The notes under the pieces are model-generated. The model was not told where the DNA came from and searched no databases. It was given only the letters and a program-made list of their open reading frames with translations. A stretch of DNA of 64,000 nucleotides. Source: Streptomyces sporangiiformans. Lineage in GTDB: Bacteria > Actinomycetota > Actinomycetes > Streptomycetales > Streptomycetaceae. The DNA is taken from positions 4,796-68,795 of the forward strand of contig NZ_VCHX02000150.1 in the NCBI RefSeq assembly GCF_005768555.2, written 5' to 3'. Within the stretch, counting starts at the first letter, position 1; every line of letters begins with the position of its first letter. A program made the position numbers and the translations under genes. Below, piece after piece: positions 50,553-59,838 of the stretch.

Positions 50553-51850
50553 TGAAGAGCACCCTCGCGCAGGTTCGTACCTACGAGCGCAGCGTCCAGC
50601 TGTTGATGGTGAATCAGTTCACCATCAACCTCGGCTTCTACATGTTGATGCCGTACCTGGCCGCGTATCTGGCAGGTCCCGTGGGCCTTGCGGGCTGGAC
50701 CGTCGGGCTGATCCTCGGCGTCCGCAACTTCAGCCAGCAGGGCATGTTCCTTCTCGGCGGAACGCTGGCCGACCGACTCGGCTACAAGCCCATGATCATC
50801 GCTGGGCTGGTGCTGCGCATCGTCGGCTTCGCGACCCTCGGGTTGGTGGAGTCCGTACCCGCCCTGCTCGCCGCTTCTGCGGCGACGGGGCTGGCCGGGG
50901 CGCTGTTCAATCCCGCCGTACGAGCCTATGTCGCGGCGGACGCCGGTGAACGCCGAGTCGAGGCATTCGCCCTGTTCAACATCTTCTACCAGGCTGGGAT
51001 CCTGCTCGGCCCGCTGGTGGGCATGCTGTTGACCGGCGTGAGTTTCCGCGTCACGTGCCTGGTCGCGGCCGGGATCTTCGCTCTGCTGAGCATCGTTCAG
51101 ATCCAGGCCCTGCCCGCCCGCCGGGGCGACGACGCCAAGCGCGGGCAGGACCAGGAGGGCGTGCTGTCCCAGTGGCGGGGCATCGTGTCCAACCGGCCGT
51201 TCCTGCTGTTCTCGGTTGCCATGATCGGCTTCTACGTCATGCAGTTCCAGGTCTATCTCGCCCTGCCGCTGGAGGTACGCCGCCTTGGTGGCGAGGGGAC
51301 TTTCGGCACGGCGGCGGTGGCGGTGCTGTTCGCCGTCTCGGGCTTGAGCACCATCCTCTTCCAGACCAGGGTGACCGCTTGGTGCAAGGCCCGCATGGAA
51401 CCGGGCCGCGCACTGACCTGGGGGCTGCTGACCATGGGGCTGGGGTTTGTTCCGCTCTTGGTGGCCACCGCGGTTCCGGTACCGGATGGCGGGGTGGGGC
51501 TGTGGCTGCTCGCGGCCGTGCCACCGGCGCTGTCCGCGCTGCTCCTCGCGATCGGCACGATGGTCGCGTATCCCTTCGAGATGGACACCATCGTCCGCCT
51601 CTCCGGTGATCGCCTCGTCGCCACTCACTACGGCCTGTACAACACCATCTGCGGCATCGGCATCACCCTCGGAAACCTGCTGACGGGTGCGGCGCTCGAC
51701 GCCGCCCGAGCGGCCGGGATGTCCGCGCTGCCGTGGGTGGCGCTGTTCGCACTCGGCCTCGCCTGCGCGGCCGCCCTCCACGGCCTGCACCGCACCGGCC
51801 GGCTCGCATCACCTGCGCGCGACAGGCAGCGAGAGCCCGCGACCGCATAA
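50552..51850 (+). CDS. MFS transporter (MdtH-like exporter)
   Basis: A 432-residue major facilitator protein with 12 predicted transmembrane segments. Motif A is in GGTLADRLGYKPMI between helices 2 and 3, and the N-terminal QLLMVNQFTINLGFYMLMPYLAAYL matches MdtH/YajR-like drug exporters. It overlaps the cysteine-synthase-like gene by one base, so its substrate is probably made or influenced by that enzyme: cysteine, a thiol or a related amino acid. A general multidrug role cannot be excluded. Confidence 0.88.
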   Translation: MKSTLAQVRTYERSVQLLMVNQFTINLGFYMLMPYLAAYLAGPVGLAGWTVGLILGVRNFSQQGMFLLGGTLADRLGYKPMIIAGLVLRIVGFATLGLVESVPALLAASAATGLAGALFNPAVRAYVAADAGERRVEAFALFNIFYQAGILLGPLVGMLLTGVSFRVTCLVAAGIFALLSIVQIQALPARRGDDAKRGQDQEGVLSQWRGIVSNRPFLLFSVAMIGFYVMQFQVYLALPLEVRRLGGEGTFGTAAVAVLFAVSGLSTILFQTRVTAWCKARMEPGRALTWGLLTMGLGFVPLLVATAVPVPDGGVGLWLLAAVPPALSALLLAIGTMVAYPFEMDTIVRLSGDRLVATHYGLYNTICGIGITLGNLLTGAALDAARAAGMSALPWVALFALGLACAAALHGLHRTGRLASPARDRQREPATA

Positions 51851-52115
51851 CACCACGTCCTGTGCCGGAGGGGGCGGACGAGTTCGCTTCTGTCCCCTCC
51901 GGCCGAGCACGCCCACGTCGATCGTCGGGCACGTGCGCCCACGGACACAGACACGCGCGCACTACGCCGCTCCGCCCTCTGCGCCGGCGCGGCGAGTCAC
52001 GTCTCAACGCCGGCCGCACTCCTCCGGCACCCGCAGAACCCCATCGCAAGTCGCCACCGCCTTCGGCCGCCGAGACGGCCGCCCGCCAAGCAATAGGTAA
52101 GGACTGAAGACCACC

Positions 52116-53708
52116 GTGAGCCCCAAACCCGCCGTACTGATCGCTGAAGAGCTGTCGCCCGCCACCGTCGAAGCCCTGGGCCCGGACTTCGAGATCCGGC
52201 ACTGCAATGGCGCCGACCGAGCCGAGCTCATTCCGGCGATCGCCGACGTCGACGCGATCCTCGTGCGCAGCGCGACCAAGGTCGACGCCGAGGCCATCGC
52301 CGCGGCCAGGAAACTGAAAGTCGTCGCCCGCGCCGGCGTCGGCCTGGACAACGTCGACGTAACCGCCGCCACCAAGGCCGGCGTGATGGTCGTCAACGCC
52401 CCCACGTCCAACATCGTCACGGCCGCCGAGCTCGCCTGCGGCCTGCTGATCGCCACGGCCCGCAACATCCCGCAGGCCGACACCGCCCTGAAGAACGGCG
52501 AGTGGAAGCGCAGCAAGTACACGGGCGTGGAGTTGAGCGAGAAGACCCTCGGCGTCGTCGGGCTCGGCCGCATCGGTGTCCTGGTCGCCCAGCGCATGTC
52601 CGCCTTCGGCATGAAGATCGTCGCCTACGACCCATACGTACGGCCCGCCCTGGCGGCGCAGATGGGCGTCAAGCTGCTCTCACTGGACGAGCTGCTCGAG
52701 CTCTCCGACTTCATCACCGTGCACCTGCCCAAGACCCCTGAGACGCTGGGCCTGATCGGCGAGGAGGCGCTGCACAAGGTCCAGCCACACGTCCGGATCG
52801 TCAACGCCGCGCGCGGCGGGATCGTCGACGAGCAGGCGCTGTTCAACGCGCTGAAGGAAGGCCGGGTCGCGGGCGCGGGCCTGGACGTGTACGCGCAGGA
52901 GCCCTGCACGGACTCCCCGCTCTTCCACTTCGACCAGGTCGTGTGCACCCCGCACCTGGGCGCCTCCACGGACGAGGCCCAGGAGAAGGCGGGTGTCGCC
53001 GTCGCCCGTTCCGTCCGGCTCGCGCTCGCGGGCGAGCTGGTCCCCGACGCGGTCAACGTGCAAAGCGGCGTCATCGCGGAAGACGTACGGTCCTGGCTGC
53101 CGCTCGCCGAGAAGCTCGGCCGGATCTTCACCGCCCTGGCGGGCGAGGCCGCCGTACGGCTCGACCTCGAGGTGTACGGCGAGATCACCCAGCACGACGT
53201 CAAGGTCCTCGAACTCTCCGCGCTCAAGGGCGCCTTCGAGGACGTTGTCGACGAGACCGTGTCCTACGTGAACGCCCCACTCTTCGCGCAGGAGCGCGGC
53301 GTCGAGGTCCGCCACGCCACCAACTCCAAGTCCCCCGACCACCGCAACATGGTGACCGTCCGCGGCACACTCGCAGATGGCGAGGAGCTCTCGGTCTCCG
53401 GCACCCTTGTCGGCCCCAAGCACATCCAGAAAATCGTGTCGGTGGGTGAGTACGACATCGACCTGGCGATGGCCGACCACTTGGTTTTCCTGCGCTACGC
53501 CGACCGCCCCGGTGTCATTGGCACCGTCGGCCGTGTTCTCGGCGAGGCGCGCCTCAACATCGCAGGCATGCAGGTCTCCAGGGCTGCCCTCGGCGGTGAG
53601 GCTCTGGTGGTCCTGGACGTCGACAACAACGTCCCGACCGACGTTCTCAGCGAGATCGCCCAGGAGATCGGCGCCACCTCGGCCCGTTCGGTCAGCCTCG
53701 AGGGCTGA
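52116..53708 (+). CDS. serA: D-3-phosphoglycerate dehydrogenase
   Basis: A full-length 530-residue SerA that commits 3-phosphoglycerate to serine synthesis. Substrate-binding RSATKVD and AGVGLDNVD lie near residues 50-80, the NAD motif VGLGRIGVLVAQRM near 150, catalytic Arg in NAARGGIVDE, Glu in QEP and His in TPHLGAST. The intervening domain (about 325-450) and the C-terminal ACT domain (LRYADRPGVIGTVGRVLG) are both present, so serine feedback is possible. GTG start. A serA next to a cysteine enzyme in an accessory region is probably an extra copy serving that cassette. 265 bp separate it from the MFS gene. Confidence 0.92.
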   Translation: MSPKPAVLIAEELSPATVEALGPDFEIRHCNGADRAELIPAIADVDAILVRSATKVDAEAIAAARKLKVVARAGVGLDNVDVTAATKAGVMVVNAPTSNIVTAAELACGLLIATARNIPQADTALKNGEWKRSKYTGVELSEKTLGVVGLGRIGVLVAQRMSAFGMKIVAYDPYVRPALAAQMGVKLLSLDELLELSDFITVHLPKTPETLGLIGEEALHKVQPHVRIVNAARGGIVDEQALFNALKEGRVAGAGLDVYAQEPCTDSPLFHFDQVVCTPHLGASTDEAQEKAGVAVARSVRLALAGELVPDAVNVQSGVIAEDVRSWLPLAEKLGRIFTALAGEAAVRLDLEVYGEITQHDVKVLELSALKGAFEDVVDETVSYVNAPLFAQERGVEVRHATNSKSPDHRNMVTVRGTLADGEELSVSGTLVGPKHIQKIVSVGEYDIDLAMADHLVFLRYADRPGVIGTVGRVLGEARLNIAGMQVSRAALGGEALVVLDVDNNVPTDVLSEIAQEIGATSARSVSLEG

Positions 53709-53728
53709 CCGACAGCACAACCGTACGG

Positions 53729-53772
53729 ACTCGGGCGCGGTGCACCGCCGCGGCGGTCAGCCGGGCCCGAGT
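53729..53772 (+). terminator. Possible hairpin terminator after serA
   Basis: ACTCGGGC and GCCCGAGT pair around a 28-base loop that itself contains GCGGTGCACCGC. It starts 21 bp after the stop. No T run. Confidence 0.4.
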
Positions 53773-54305
53773 GCTGTACAGCGGGTCCAGCGGGAATGCG
53801 CGAAGGCGGACAGCCGGCCTGTGTTCAGAGCCGTAGGCCCCGGCCTGCGGACCGCCGCAGCCGCTTTCCGCCAGGCGCGGGTCCCGCGGGGCGATGCTGA
53901 TTGCCGCCGAGGCACCCGGCGGAACGACCGCGCTGTGCCCGCGCCTGCGGGCGGGAAGCGGCTGCGGCGGCCGTGTCTCGGGCGTAGTCGTCGGCCAGGC
54001 GTGGTTGGTCGGCGGTGTTGCGGGCGCTGACCAGGGACTGGCTCAGCTGTTGCAGCGCAGGCGCTCAGCAAGACCGGCGCCTGCCGGGCGGTGGCCGACG
54101 GCGCCCAGCGGTCCCGGACATCGGCGTAGCGCGCGTCACGACGGCGGCGAGCGGGGCACGGAATCCCCGGCATGAGGGAGCGGGCCGCACTGTATGGGGG
54201 AAGCGTCAGAGTCGGACCGCGCCCCGGCGGCGGCTGGAGCGACGCCGTCCTCCCTCGTGCGCCGGACCCCACCTCGGAACTGCCGCGAACAGCGTGCAGC
54301 TCGTC
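53773..54305. other. Gap without a supported gene
   Basis: All frames in this stretch have shadow-like composition (Arg/Pro/Ala-rich) and no recognised domain. It probably contains decayed sequence, since a broken response regulator follows. Confidence 0.4.
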
Positions 54306-54570
54306 ATGACGACCGTGCTCATCGTCGGCGACCAGCGACTGCACCGGCCTGGGCTTCCGCATGCTGCTGGAGAGCACGCCCGGCACCGAGGTCGTCGGCG
54401 AGGCCACCCACGGCGCAGAGGCCGTCCGCCAGGCAGCCGAACCACGCCTCGACGTGGTCCGCCCTACGCCGCACTGCGCAGCGGAGCCACCGGCTTCTTC
54501 CTCAAGGGCGCCCTCCCGGACGAACTGCTCACCGGGATCCGCCACCTGGCTGATCCCCGGCCTGGCCGAC
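54306..54570 (+). pseudogene. NarL-type response regulator, fragment with frameshifts
   Basis: The pieces MTTVLIVGDQRL, then in another frame RMLLESTPGTEVVGEATHGAEAVRQAAEPRLDVV, then LRSGATGFFLKGALPDELLTGIRHLA, are the receiver domain of a NarL/FixJ regulator. A stretch around the phospho-acceptor Asp is deleted between the second and third pieces, and the HTH domain is missing. Not functional. Confidence 0.6.
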
Positions 54571-55659
54571 CCAGGAAGCCGCGCAGCAACGTGGAAGCCC
54601 TCTACTCCTCCACGGCGTTCCGGGCACACAACGCGCCCAGATGCCGCACGCCACGGCGCGGACGACGCGGTACTGGCGAAACTTGACGGAGACCGCGCTC
54701 ACCAGGCGTAACACCGCGCAGGGAACTCGGAGACCTGCCGCGCCAGCACGTACACCCCCGGCAGCAGCACCCTTCCTGCGCCCGTGGCGCAGGAGCCGGA
54801 CCTCTCGTGCAGCTGCTTGATCCAGGGGTCGCGGCCGACGTGGCCGCCGGCAGCCGTCCGCGGGAACGGAAGTCGGCGACGGGCGGGCGGGCGGCGGCAG
54901 CGAGATGCCGAACAGCGATCTGTCCCGACCTGTCCATCTGCACTCCTCGCCCACCACCGGCGATCGTGACCGAGGTTACCGCCAAACAACTAACTGACTT
55001 AGTTCGCTAGGAGATAAAGTGTGCCGCCCAGCCGAGGAATCGGCTCGGCGGCGAGACAGAACGGCACCGCCGCCCTCGGTCACCCCGGAGAACAGGAGCT
55101 GTTGTGCCCATCGCGCAGTGCTCGGCCCGCCCCGCGCCATGTCGCCGCCAACTCCGGTCGCCTGGGGAGCGCCTTCACCGCTCTGTCACCAGGGGCAGAT
55201 AGTGGCGGACCGGCGGGACGGCCACCGAGGAGCCCGGGCCGGGCCGACGCGCACGGGTAGCCCGTCGCGATCGATCCCTCACAGCCCGGTGTCAGGTGGT
55301 CATCGACATTCGGGATCTCCGGCGAACTTCTCCGCCGGTGTGGGAGGGGCAGCTGGCGCGAGGGCGGAACCGGATCGGAAGTGCTGTCGTCGGCGCTCCG
55401 CGGCCCGCGGCCCGCGGCCCGGCTCCGGCGGCCAGGGTCTCCGCTTGGCGGAACCGGCGGCCGGGCCTGTCCCTCGGTGCGCCGCCGCCCTGCTGGTAGG
55501 AACCGCCGACCCGAAGGTGCGGCAGGCGGCGGCTCCGGACCCTGACCGGTGACGGAGCTGACGGAATCACCACCAACCTCATCCTTTTCATCAGCCGGCA
55601 AGCGGCCCTCGTACGGACCCTGCCCGCGGCACGCGACAGTCACAGACTGAGGAGAACCA
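54571..55659. other. Long gap with palindrome J and GCGGCCC triplication
   Basis: I find no gene I can support. Several frames are open but lack recognisable domains, including a minus-strand one ending near 54602. Palindrome J (54989-55003) suggests a once-regulated promoter. A 7-bp unit GCGGCCC is repeated three times in tandem near 55400-55421. The 3' end provides the leader of the VanW gene. Confidence 0.4.
54989..55003. promoter_or_regulatory. CTAA-N5-TTAG palindrome, site J
   Basis: ACTAA-CTGAC-TTAGT; arms extend to AACTAA and TTAGTT. No intact gene starts close by; VanW begins 657 bp downstream. Confidence 0.65.
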
Positions 55660-57399
55660 GTGAGTCGCTCATCCCTTCTCGACCCACCAGCCGACAGCAC
55701 GTCGGCCGATCGTCGCCGAATAGGCCGCCGGGTCGCGCTCATCGCGGGAGCCGCGGTTGTAGGTTTCGGCGGGCTGTATCTGGTGGGCCTGCTGGCCTCC
55801 GGTGACGACATCCCAGCAGGCACCAGGGTGAGCGGTGTGGACATCGGGGGCCTTGGTCGCTCGCAGGCACGGGAGAAACTGAACAGCAGCCTGGGCGGGG
55901 CTTGGTCGGAGCCGGTGAAGGTACGCCTCGCCGACAGTGACGGCACCGTCGACGTGGCCGGCATATCTCTGGACAGTGAGGAGACCGTCGCCCGTGCCGC
56001 GCAAGCAGGGTCCGACCCGTTCACCGTGATCGGCCGCCTGTTCACGAGCGGTGACCGCGAGGTCGAACCGGTGATCCGCGCGGACGAGGCGAAAGCCCGC
56101 GCGTCACTGGCCGAGAAGGCGAAGACGTACGACCGGAAGGCACGGGAAGGTGACGTCACCTTCCATGCGGGCGAGCCGGTGCCGACGCGACCGGTCACCG
56201 GGCGGTCCCTGGACGTGGACGGCGCGGTCGAGGCCCTGGCCTCGTCGGTCCCGGGCCAGGGGAAGGAGCCGGTCCGGCTGCCGGTCCGCACGATCCAACC
56301 CCAGGTCGGCGCAGCGGAAGTGAACCGCGCGATGAAGCAGTTCGCCACCCCCGCGATGTCGGCGCCCGTCACACTCACCGCGGACGGCCGGGAGATCGAG
56401 ATCAGTCCGGCGACGCTCGGCAAGCACCTCACCATGAAGCCGGACGGGAAGAAGCGGCTGACACCCGAACTCGACAGCAAAGGGCTCCTGGCCGATCCCG
56501 CGCTGGCCAGCCCGCTCGCGCTGGCCACCGACGAGGCGGTCAACGCGAAGCTGCGCCTGGACGGCGGGCGGGTGGCGGTGGCCTCGGACGGCAAGACCGG
56601 ACAGGAGGTCACGGCCCAGGCGCTCAAGAAGGCCGTACTGCCGCTGCTGACCCGCACCGGGGCGGCCCGCACCGGAGCGGTGGCCACCGCGAAGGTAGAG
56701 CCCAAGCTGACCCGTGACAACGTGGGCCGCCTGGGCATCAAGGAGAAGATGTCGAGCTTCACGGTCGACTTCGAACCCGTTCCCTACCGCGTCACGAACA
56801 TCGGCCGTGCAGCGGAGCTGATCGACGGGTCGGTCGTGCTGCCCGGCGAGACGTGGAGCCTGAATGGCACCGTGGGCGAGCGGACCGAGGCCAACGGGTT
56901 CGTGGAAGGCATCATCATCAACAACAACCAGTTCGAGAAGGCGGCCGGAGGCGGCGTCTCCACGGTCGCCACCACGGTCTTCAACGCCATCTTCTTCGCC
57001 GGAGTCAAGCCGGTGGAGTACGGGGCGCACTCGTTCTACATCGAGCGCTACCCGGAGGGCCGTGAGGCGACCGTGGCCTGGGGCAGCCTCGACCTGAAGT
57101 TCAGGAACGACTCGGGCAACGCCCTCTACATCGACGCCGAGGCCACGGACACCTCCGTCACGGTCACCTTCCTCGGCACCAAGAAGTACGACTCTGTGGA
57201 AGCGGTCAAGGGCCCGCGCACCAACGTGAAGCAGCCGGGAACCCGCGAGGGAGCATCTGGAGAGAAGTGCGTGCCGCAGACCCCGCTCGAAGGCTTCGAC
57301 GTCGCGGTCGACAGAGTCTTCAAGAACGACGGCAAAGAAGTCGAGCGGGAGACCTACAAGACCCGCTACGTGCCCCGCGACGAAGTCACCTGCGACTGA
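55660..57399 (+). CDS. VanW family membrane-anchored protein
   Basis: A 579-residue protein with a cytoplasmic basic start (DRRRIGRR), one transmembrane helix (VALIAGAAVVGFGGLYLVGLLA) and an extracytoplasmic part. Two PG_binding_4/YoaR-like domains lie at about 60-330, and a VanW domain with PGETWSLNGTVGERTEANGF and GGGVSTVATTVFNAIFFAGV follows at about 390-510. VanW proteins accompany glycopeptide-resistance genes and are common in actinobacterial envelopes; activity is not established. A C-terminal cysteine pair (EKCVPQ..VTCD) may form a disulfide. GAGGAG precedes the GTG. It fits the island's envelope theme. Confidence 0.88.
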   Translation: MSRSSLLDPPADSTSADRRRIGRRVALIAGAAVVGFGGLYLVGLLASGDDIPAGTRVSGVDIGGLGRSQAREKLNSSLGGAWSEPVKVRLADSDGTVDVAGISLDSEETVARAAQAGSDPFTVIGRLFTSGDREVEPVIRADEAKARASLAEKAKTYDRKAREGDVTFHAGEPVPTRPVTGRSLDVDGAVEALASSVPGQGKEPVRLPVRTIQPQVGAAEVNRAMKQFATPAMSAPVTLTADGREIEISPATLGKHLTMKPDGKKRLTPELDSKGLLADPALASPLALATDEAVNAKLRLDGGRVAVASDGKTGQEVTAQALKKAVLPLLTRTGAARTGAVATAKVEPKLTRDNVGRLGIKEKMSSFTVDFEPVPYRVTNIGRAAELIDGSVVLPGETWSLNGTVGERTEANGFVEGIIINNNQFEKAAGGGVSTVATTVFNAIFFAGVKPVEYGAHSFYIERYPEGREATVAWGSLDLKFRNDSGNALYIDAEATDTSVTVTFLGTKKYDSVEAVKGPRTNVKQPGTREGASGEKCVPQTPLEGFDVAVDRVFKNDGKEVERETYKTRYVPRDEVTCD

Positions 57400-57753
57400 G
57401 CGACCGCCGGATGACGAGCGCCGGACCCTGCGGCGCACCCCTGGACGGGGGCCGGCCGACAGGGCCTCGTGCACCGTGGTCGTCGACTGCTGGTCAACGG
57501 GATCGCTGGTCTGCGGTGCCCGCCGGTAGGTATGCGGCTGAGCGCGGTGGGGTTCCCAGTCGGCAACCCGGGCGGGCGGGTCGGCCCGCAGGCGGGCGTG
57601 CGCCTCGGGGATGCCTGGCAGTTATTCGGAGGCGAGGGTAGTGAGGAACAGCGCCCGGTTGAACCCCTCCTGGGCCTCGCGGATCTCGTCGTCCCACCGT
57701 CGAGGACGGCTGGCTGTGGCACACGGCCCTCGGGCGTACGTTCCCGCCGTTGG
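57400..57753. other. Gap with unrecognised remnants
   Basis: No complete gene. The minus strand has a short ordered piece DDEIREAQEGFNRALFLTT ending in a stop, and PEAHARLRADP nearby, which look like ends of small lost genes but cannot be named. Confidence 0.3.
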
Positions 57754-58434
57754 TCAAACCGGCTCGACGGCCTTCGGCGGAGTGCGCTTGCGTCGCCCCC
57801 GCCGCGCGATGGCGAGGGTAAGCACCATCATGGTGACGATGGCAGCGATCGAGACAAGAAACGCTGGCGAAGTGGGGGATGATGCTGTGGCTCCGGCGGT
57901 CACGTATGCGGCGGTGCCAGGCAGTACACCGAGCGCGGTCGCGGCGGTGAAGGACCACGGGCGCACTCCGGAGAAGGCAGCGGCGAAATTGACCCCTTGG
58001 AACGGCACGCCGGGCACGATGCGGAGCAGCAGCACGCTGACGAAGCCCTGATCGGTGAGGCGGCGGTCGAGGGCAGCGAGGAGCTTCCTCTTCAACAGTG
58101 GCTGAAGCGCTTCCCGGCCGAGGCTGCGGCCGAGCCCGAAGGCGAGCACCGCGCCGAGAGTGGTCCCGATCACAGCCAGCGCCAGCCCCTCGGGAATGCC
58201 GAAAATGGCCCCGGCGGCGGCGTTGAGTACCGGCTTCGGAAAGAAGGCGAGGGTGCCCAGCGCGAATACCACGGCGAAGGCCGGTCCGGCCCAGATCCCG
58301 GGCACCATGGATGTGAAGCCTTGGGAGAGTAGCCGCTCCGGGTTCCACACCAACAGGGAACAGGCAGCACCCACGAGCAGCACGATGAGCAGCGTGAGGC
58401 GGGCTCTTGGCTGCAGCTTCGGTATCTTCTTCAT
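57754..58434 (-). CDS. TVP38/TMEM64 (VTT domain) membrane protein
   Basis: A 226-residue polytopic protein of the VTT/DedA-like family. A basic N-terminus and first helix (LTLLIVLLVGAACSLLVW) are followed by the signature FFPKPVLNAAAGAIFGIPEGLALAVIGTTLGAVLAFGLGRSLGR and RIVPGVPFQGVNFAAAFSGVR, including the re-entrant helix prolines. Relatives act in lipid scrambling or membrane homeostasis. It ends in a basic tail (RRGRRKR). The start ATG has AAGGAAGATG context. No palindrome is seen upstream. Its role in the island is unknown. Confidence 0.85.
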   Translation of the reverse strand: MKKIPKLQPRARLTLLIVLLVGAACSLLVWNPERLLSQGFTSMVPGIWAGPAFAVVFALGTLAFFPKPVLNAAAGAIFGIPEGLALAVIGTTLGAVLAFGLGRSLGREALQPLLKRKLLAALDRRLTDQGFVSVLLLRIVPGVPFQGVNFAAAFSGVRPWSFTAATALGVLPGTAAYVTAGATASSPTSPAFLVSIAAIVTMMVLTLAIARRGRRKRTPPKAVEPV

Positions 58435-58660
58435 CTTCCTTGTCCGGTACGGGGTGGCATGGCATGCGGTGACGGAGGATGCCGGCCGTTCCGGGCCTCT
58501 GCGCGGAAGGTCCGCAACGGCATTGGCGTGACCGACGGGATCAGGGCCGGTCGGGAATGCCCTGCATCTGTTTGACCTCGGAGGACTGGTTCTTCACCAC
58601 CTCGTGGGCGAGCTCCTTGGCAACAACATTACGGCCGTTTCTTCTGCTCGTTCGCCATCT
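58435..58660. other. Gap before a secreted-protein remnant
   Basis: No gene is supported. It leads into the C-terminal remnant described next, whose missing 5' part may be decayed here. Confidence 0.3.
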
Positions 58661-59007
58661 CGATCACACGCGGCCGACCTGCCAGCGATGGCCTGGCCGC
58701 CAAGGGCACGGACTTCTACCGCATCGGCATATCCGGCGCAGGCCGCTTCCAGGCCGCTGCCCTCAAGCTCCAGAAGATCGACGACCGCCATGGCGGCGCG
58801 CAGATGGTGGATGCCGCAGGCCGTTTCATCGATCACGTCGAGGCTCCCGCACGGCGCTGCACCTACGGGAGCAACCTGCAGACCCACCTGTACTGCGCCT
58901 CGGGTGAGATGGCCACGAGCGCGGGCTGGTTCGCGTTCGACGCGGGCCGGCAGAAGATCGCGCTGCGGGTAGCGGTCTGCCTGGTGGAACCGCGGGCCGT
59001 CAGATAG
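58661..59007 (+). pseudogene. C-terminal remnant of a hypothetical protein with a Cys pair
   Basis: A continuous frame of about 115 codons ends at 59007 and reads DGLAAKGTDFYRIGISGAGRFQAAALKLQK, then CTYGSNLQTHLYCASGEMAT, then GRQKIALRVAVCLVEPRAVR. The spaced cysteines suggest an extracytoplasmic disulfide. No start, ribosome site or signal peptide is present in frame, so the 5' end has been lost. I do not recognise the family. Confidence 0.4.
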
Positions 59008-59024
59008 GGCCAGGCGGTACTGAA

Positions 59025-59051
59025 CTACTAAGTTTCTACGCAGTGTAGTAA
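59025..59051. promoter_or_regulatory. Composite BlaI-like site K at the GNAT promoter
   Basis: CTACTAAG is followed by CTAC-GCAGT-GTAG (59036-59048), a perfect CTAC-N5-GTAG palindrome. The spacing equals that of the CTAA-N5-TTAG sites, and CTAC/GTAG arms are those expected for BlaI/MecI-type repressors. It ends 11 bp before the GTG start at 59062. Confidence 0.55.
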
Positions 59052-59061
59052 TTTCTTCTAC

Positions 59062-59838
59062 GTGGACGCCGACACGCGCTCAGCCGCGTACCCGAGCCCT
59101 GCCCGACTCGCCCCGGGCCAGATCCCGGCCGGGCCTCCGAGCCCGGTGACGAGAGACATCCGACCCCCGGCGCACGGCGGCCTTCGAATACGGTCCATGG
59201 GTCCTGACGACCTCCCATACGTGGTGGCCGAGCACTTGAGGCATTTTCCGGACGGCTTCTTCGCCCGCCTTGGGTCGAAGTTCCTGACCGCGTACAACCG
59301 GACCTACCTCACCTGTCCGGACGCGCGCGCCTACATCGCAGAGATGGGCGGGCAGCCGGTGGGCTTCCTCGTCGGTGCGACCGACCCGGCGGCGCACCGC
59401 CGCCATGTGCTGCGCGACTACGGGCGCGGGCTGCTGTTCCGCGCCCTCGGCAGCCTGTGTCTGCGGCCCCGCCTCGCGCTGCACTTCCTACGTACTCGGC
59501 TGGTGCGCTACGGCCGCAAGTTGATACCGAGCCGGGCGGCCCCGCAGAGTCCAGCTGCCGGGCCCTCTGGCGTCACCGCTGTTCTGGACTACGTCGTCGT
59601 GGCCGAGCACGCCCGTGGCCGTGGCACAGGGGCTCGGTTGATCGCGCGGTTCGTGAAGGAGGCCACCGATGTGGGCTGCGCGCGTGTCACTCTCGTCACC
59701 ACCGCCCAGGGCGGGGCGGGGCCGTATTACGACCGGCTCGGCTGGCGGCATCAGGGAGAGATCCGCACGCCCGAGGGCCGCGTCCTCCTCACGTACGACC
59801 TCCCGCTGAACGAGGGCACGACGTCTGAGCGACACTGA
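59062..59838 (+). CDS. GNAT family N-acetyltransferase
   Basis: A 258-residue acetyltransferase with an N-terminal Pro-rich extension (about 35 residues). The GNAT core includes RSMGPDDLPYVVAEHLRHFPDGFFARLG, YIAEMGGQPVGFLVG (strand 4), and the acetyl-CoA loop ARGRGTGARLIARF near residue 194, then LVTTAQGGAGPYYDRLGW. A separate helical segment with many arginines (LRPRLALHFLRTRLVRYGRK) lies between the halves. Substrate unknown. The GTG start has no ribosome site and site K overlaps its promoter, suggesting tight regulation. Confidence 0.82.
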   Translation: MDADTRSAAYPSPARLAPGQIPAGPPSPVTRDIRPPAHGGLRIRSMGPDDLPYVVAEHLRHFPDGFFARLGSKFLTAYNRTYLTCPDARAYIAEMGGQPVGFLVGATDPAAHRRHVLRDYGRGLLFRALGSLCLRPRLALHFLRTRLVRYGRKLIPSRAAPQSPAAGPSGVTAVLDYVVVAEHARGRGTGARLIARFVKEATDVGCARVTLVTTAQGGAGPYYDRLGWRHQGEIRTPEGRVLLTYDLPLNEGTTSERH

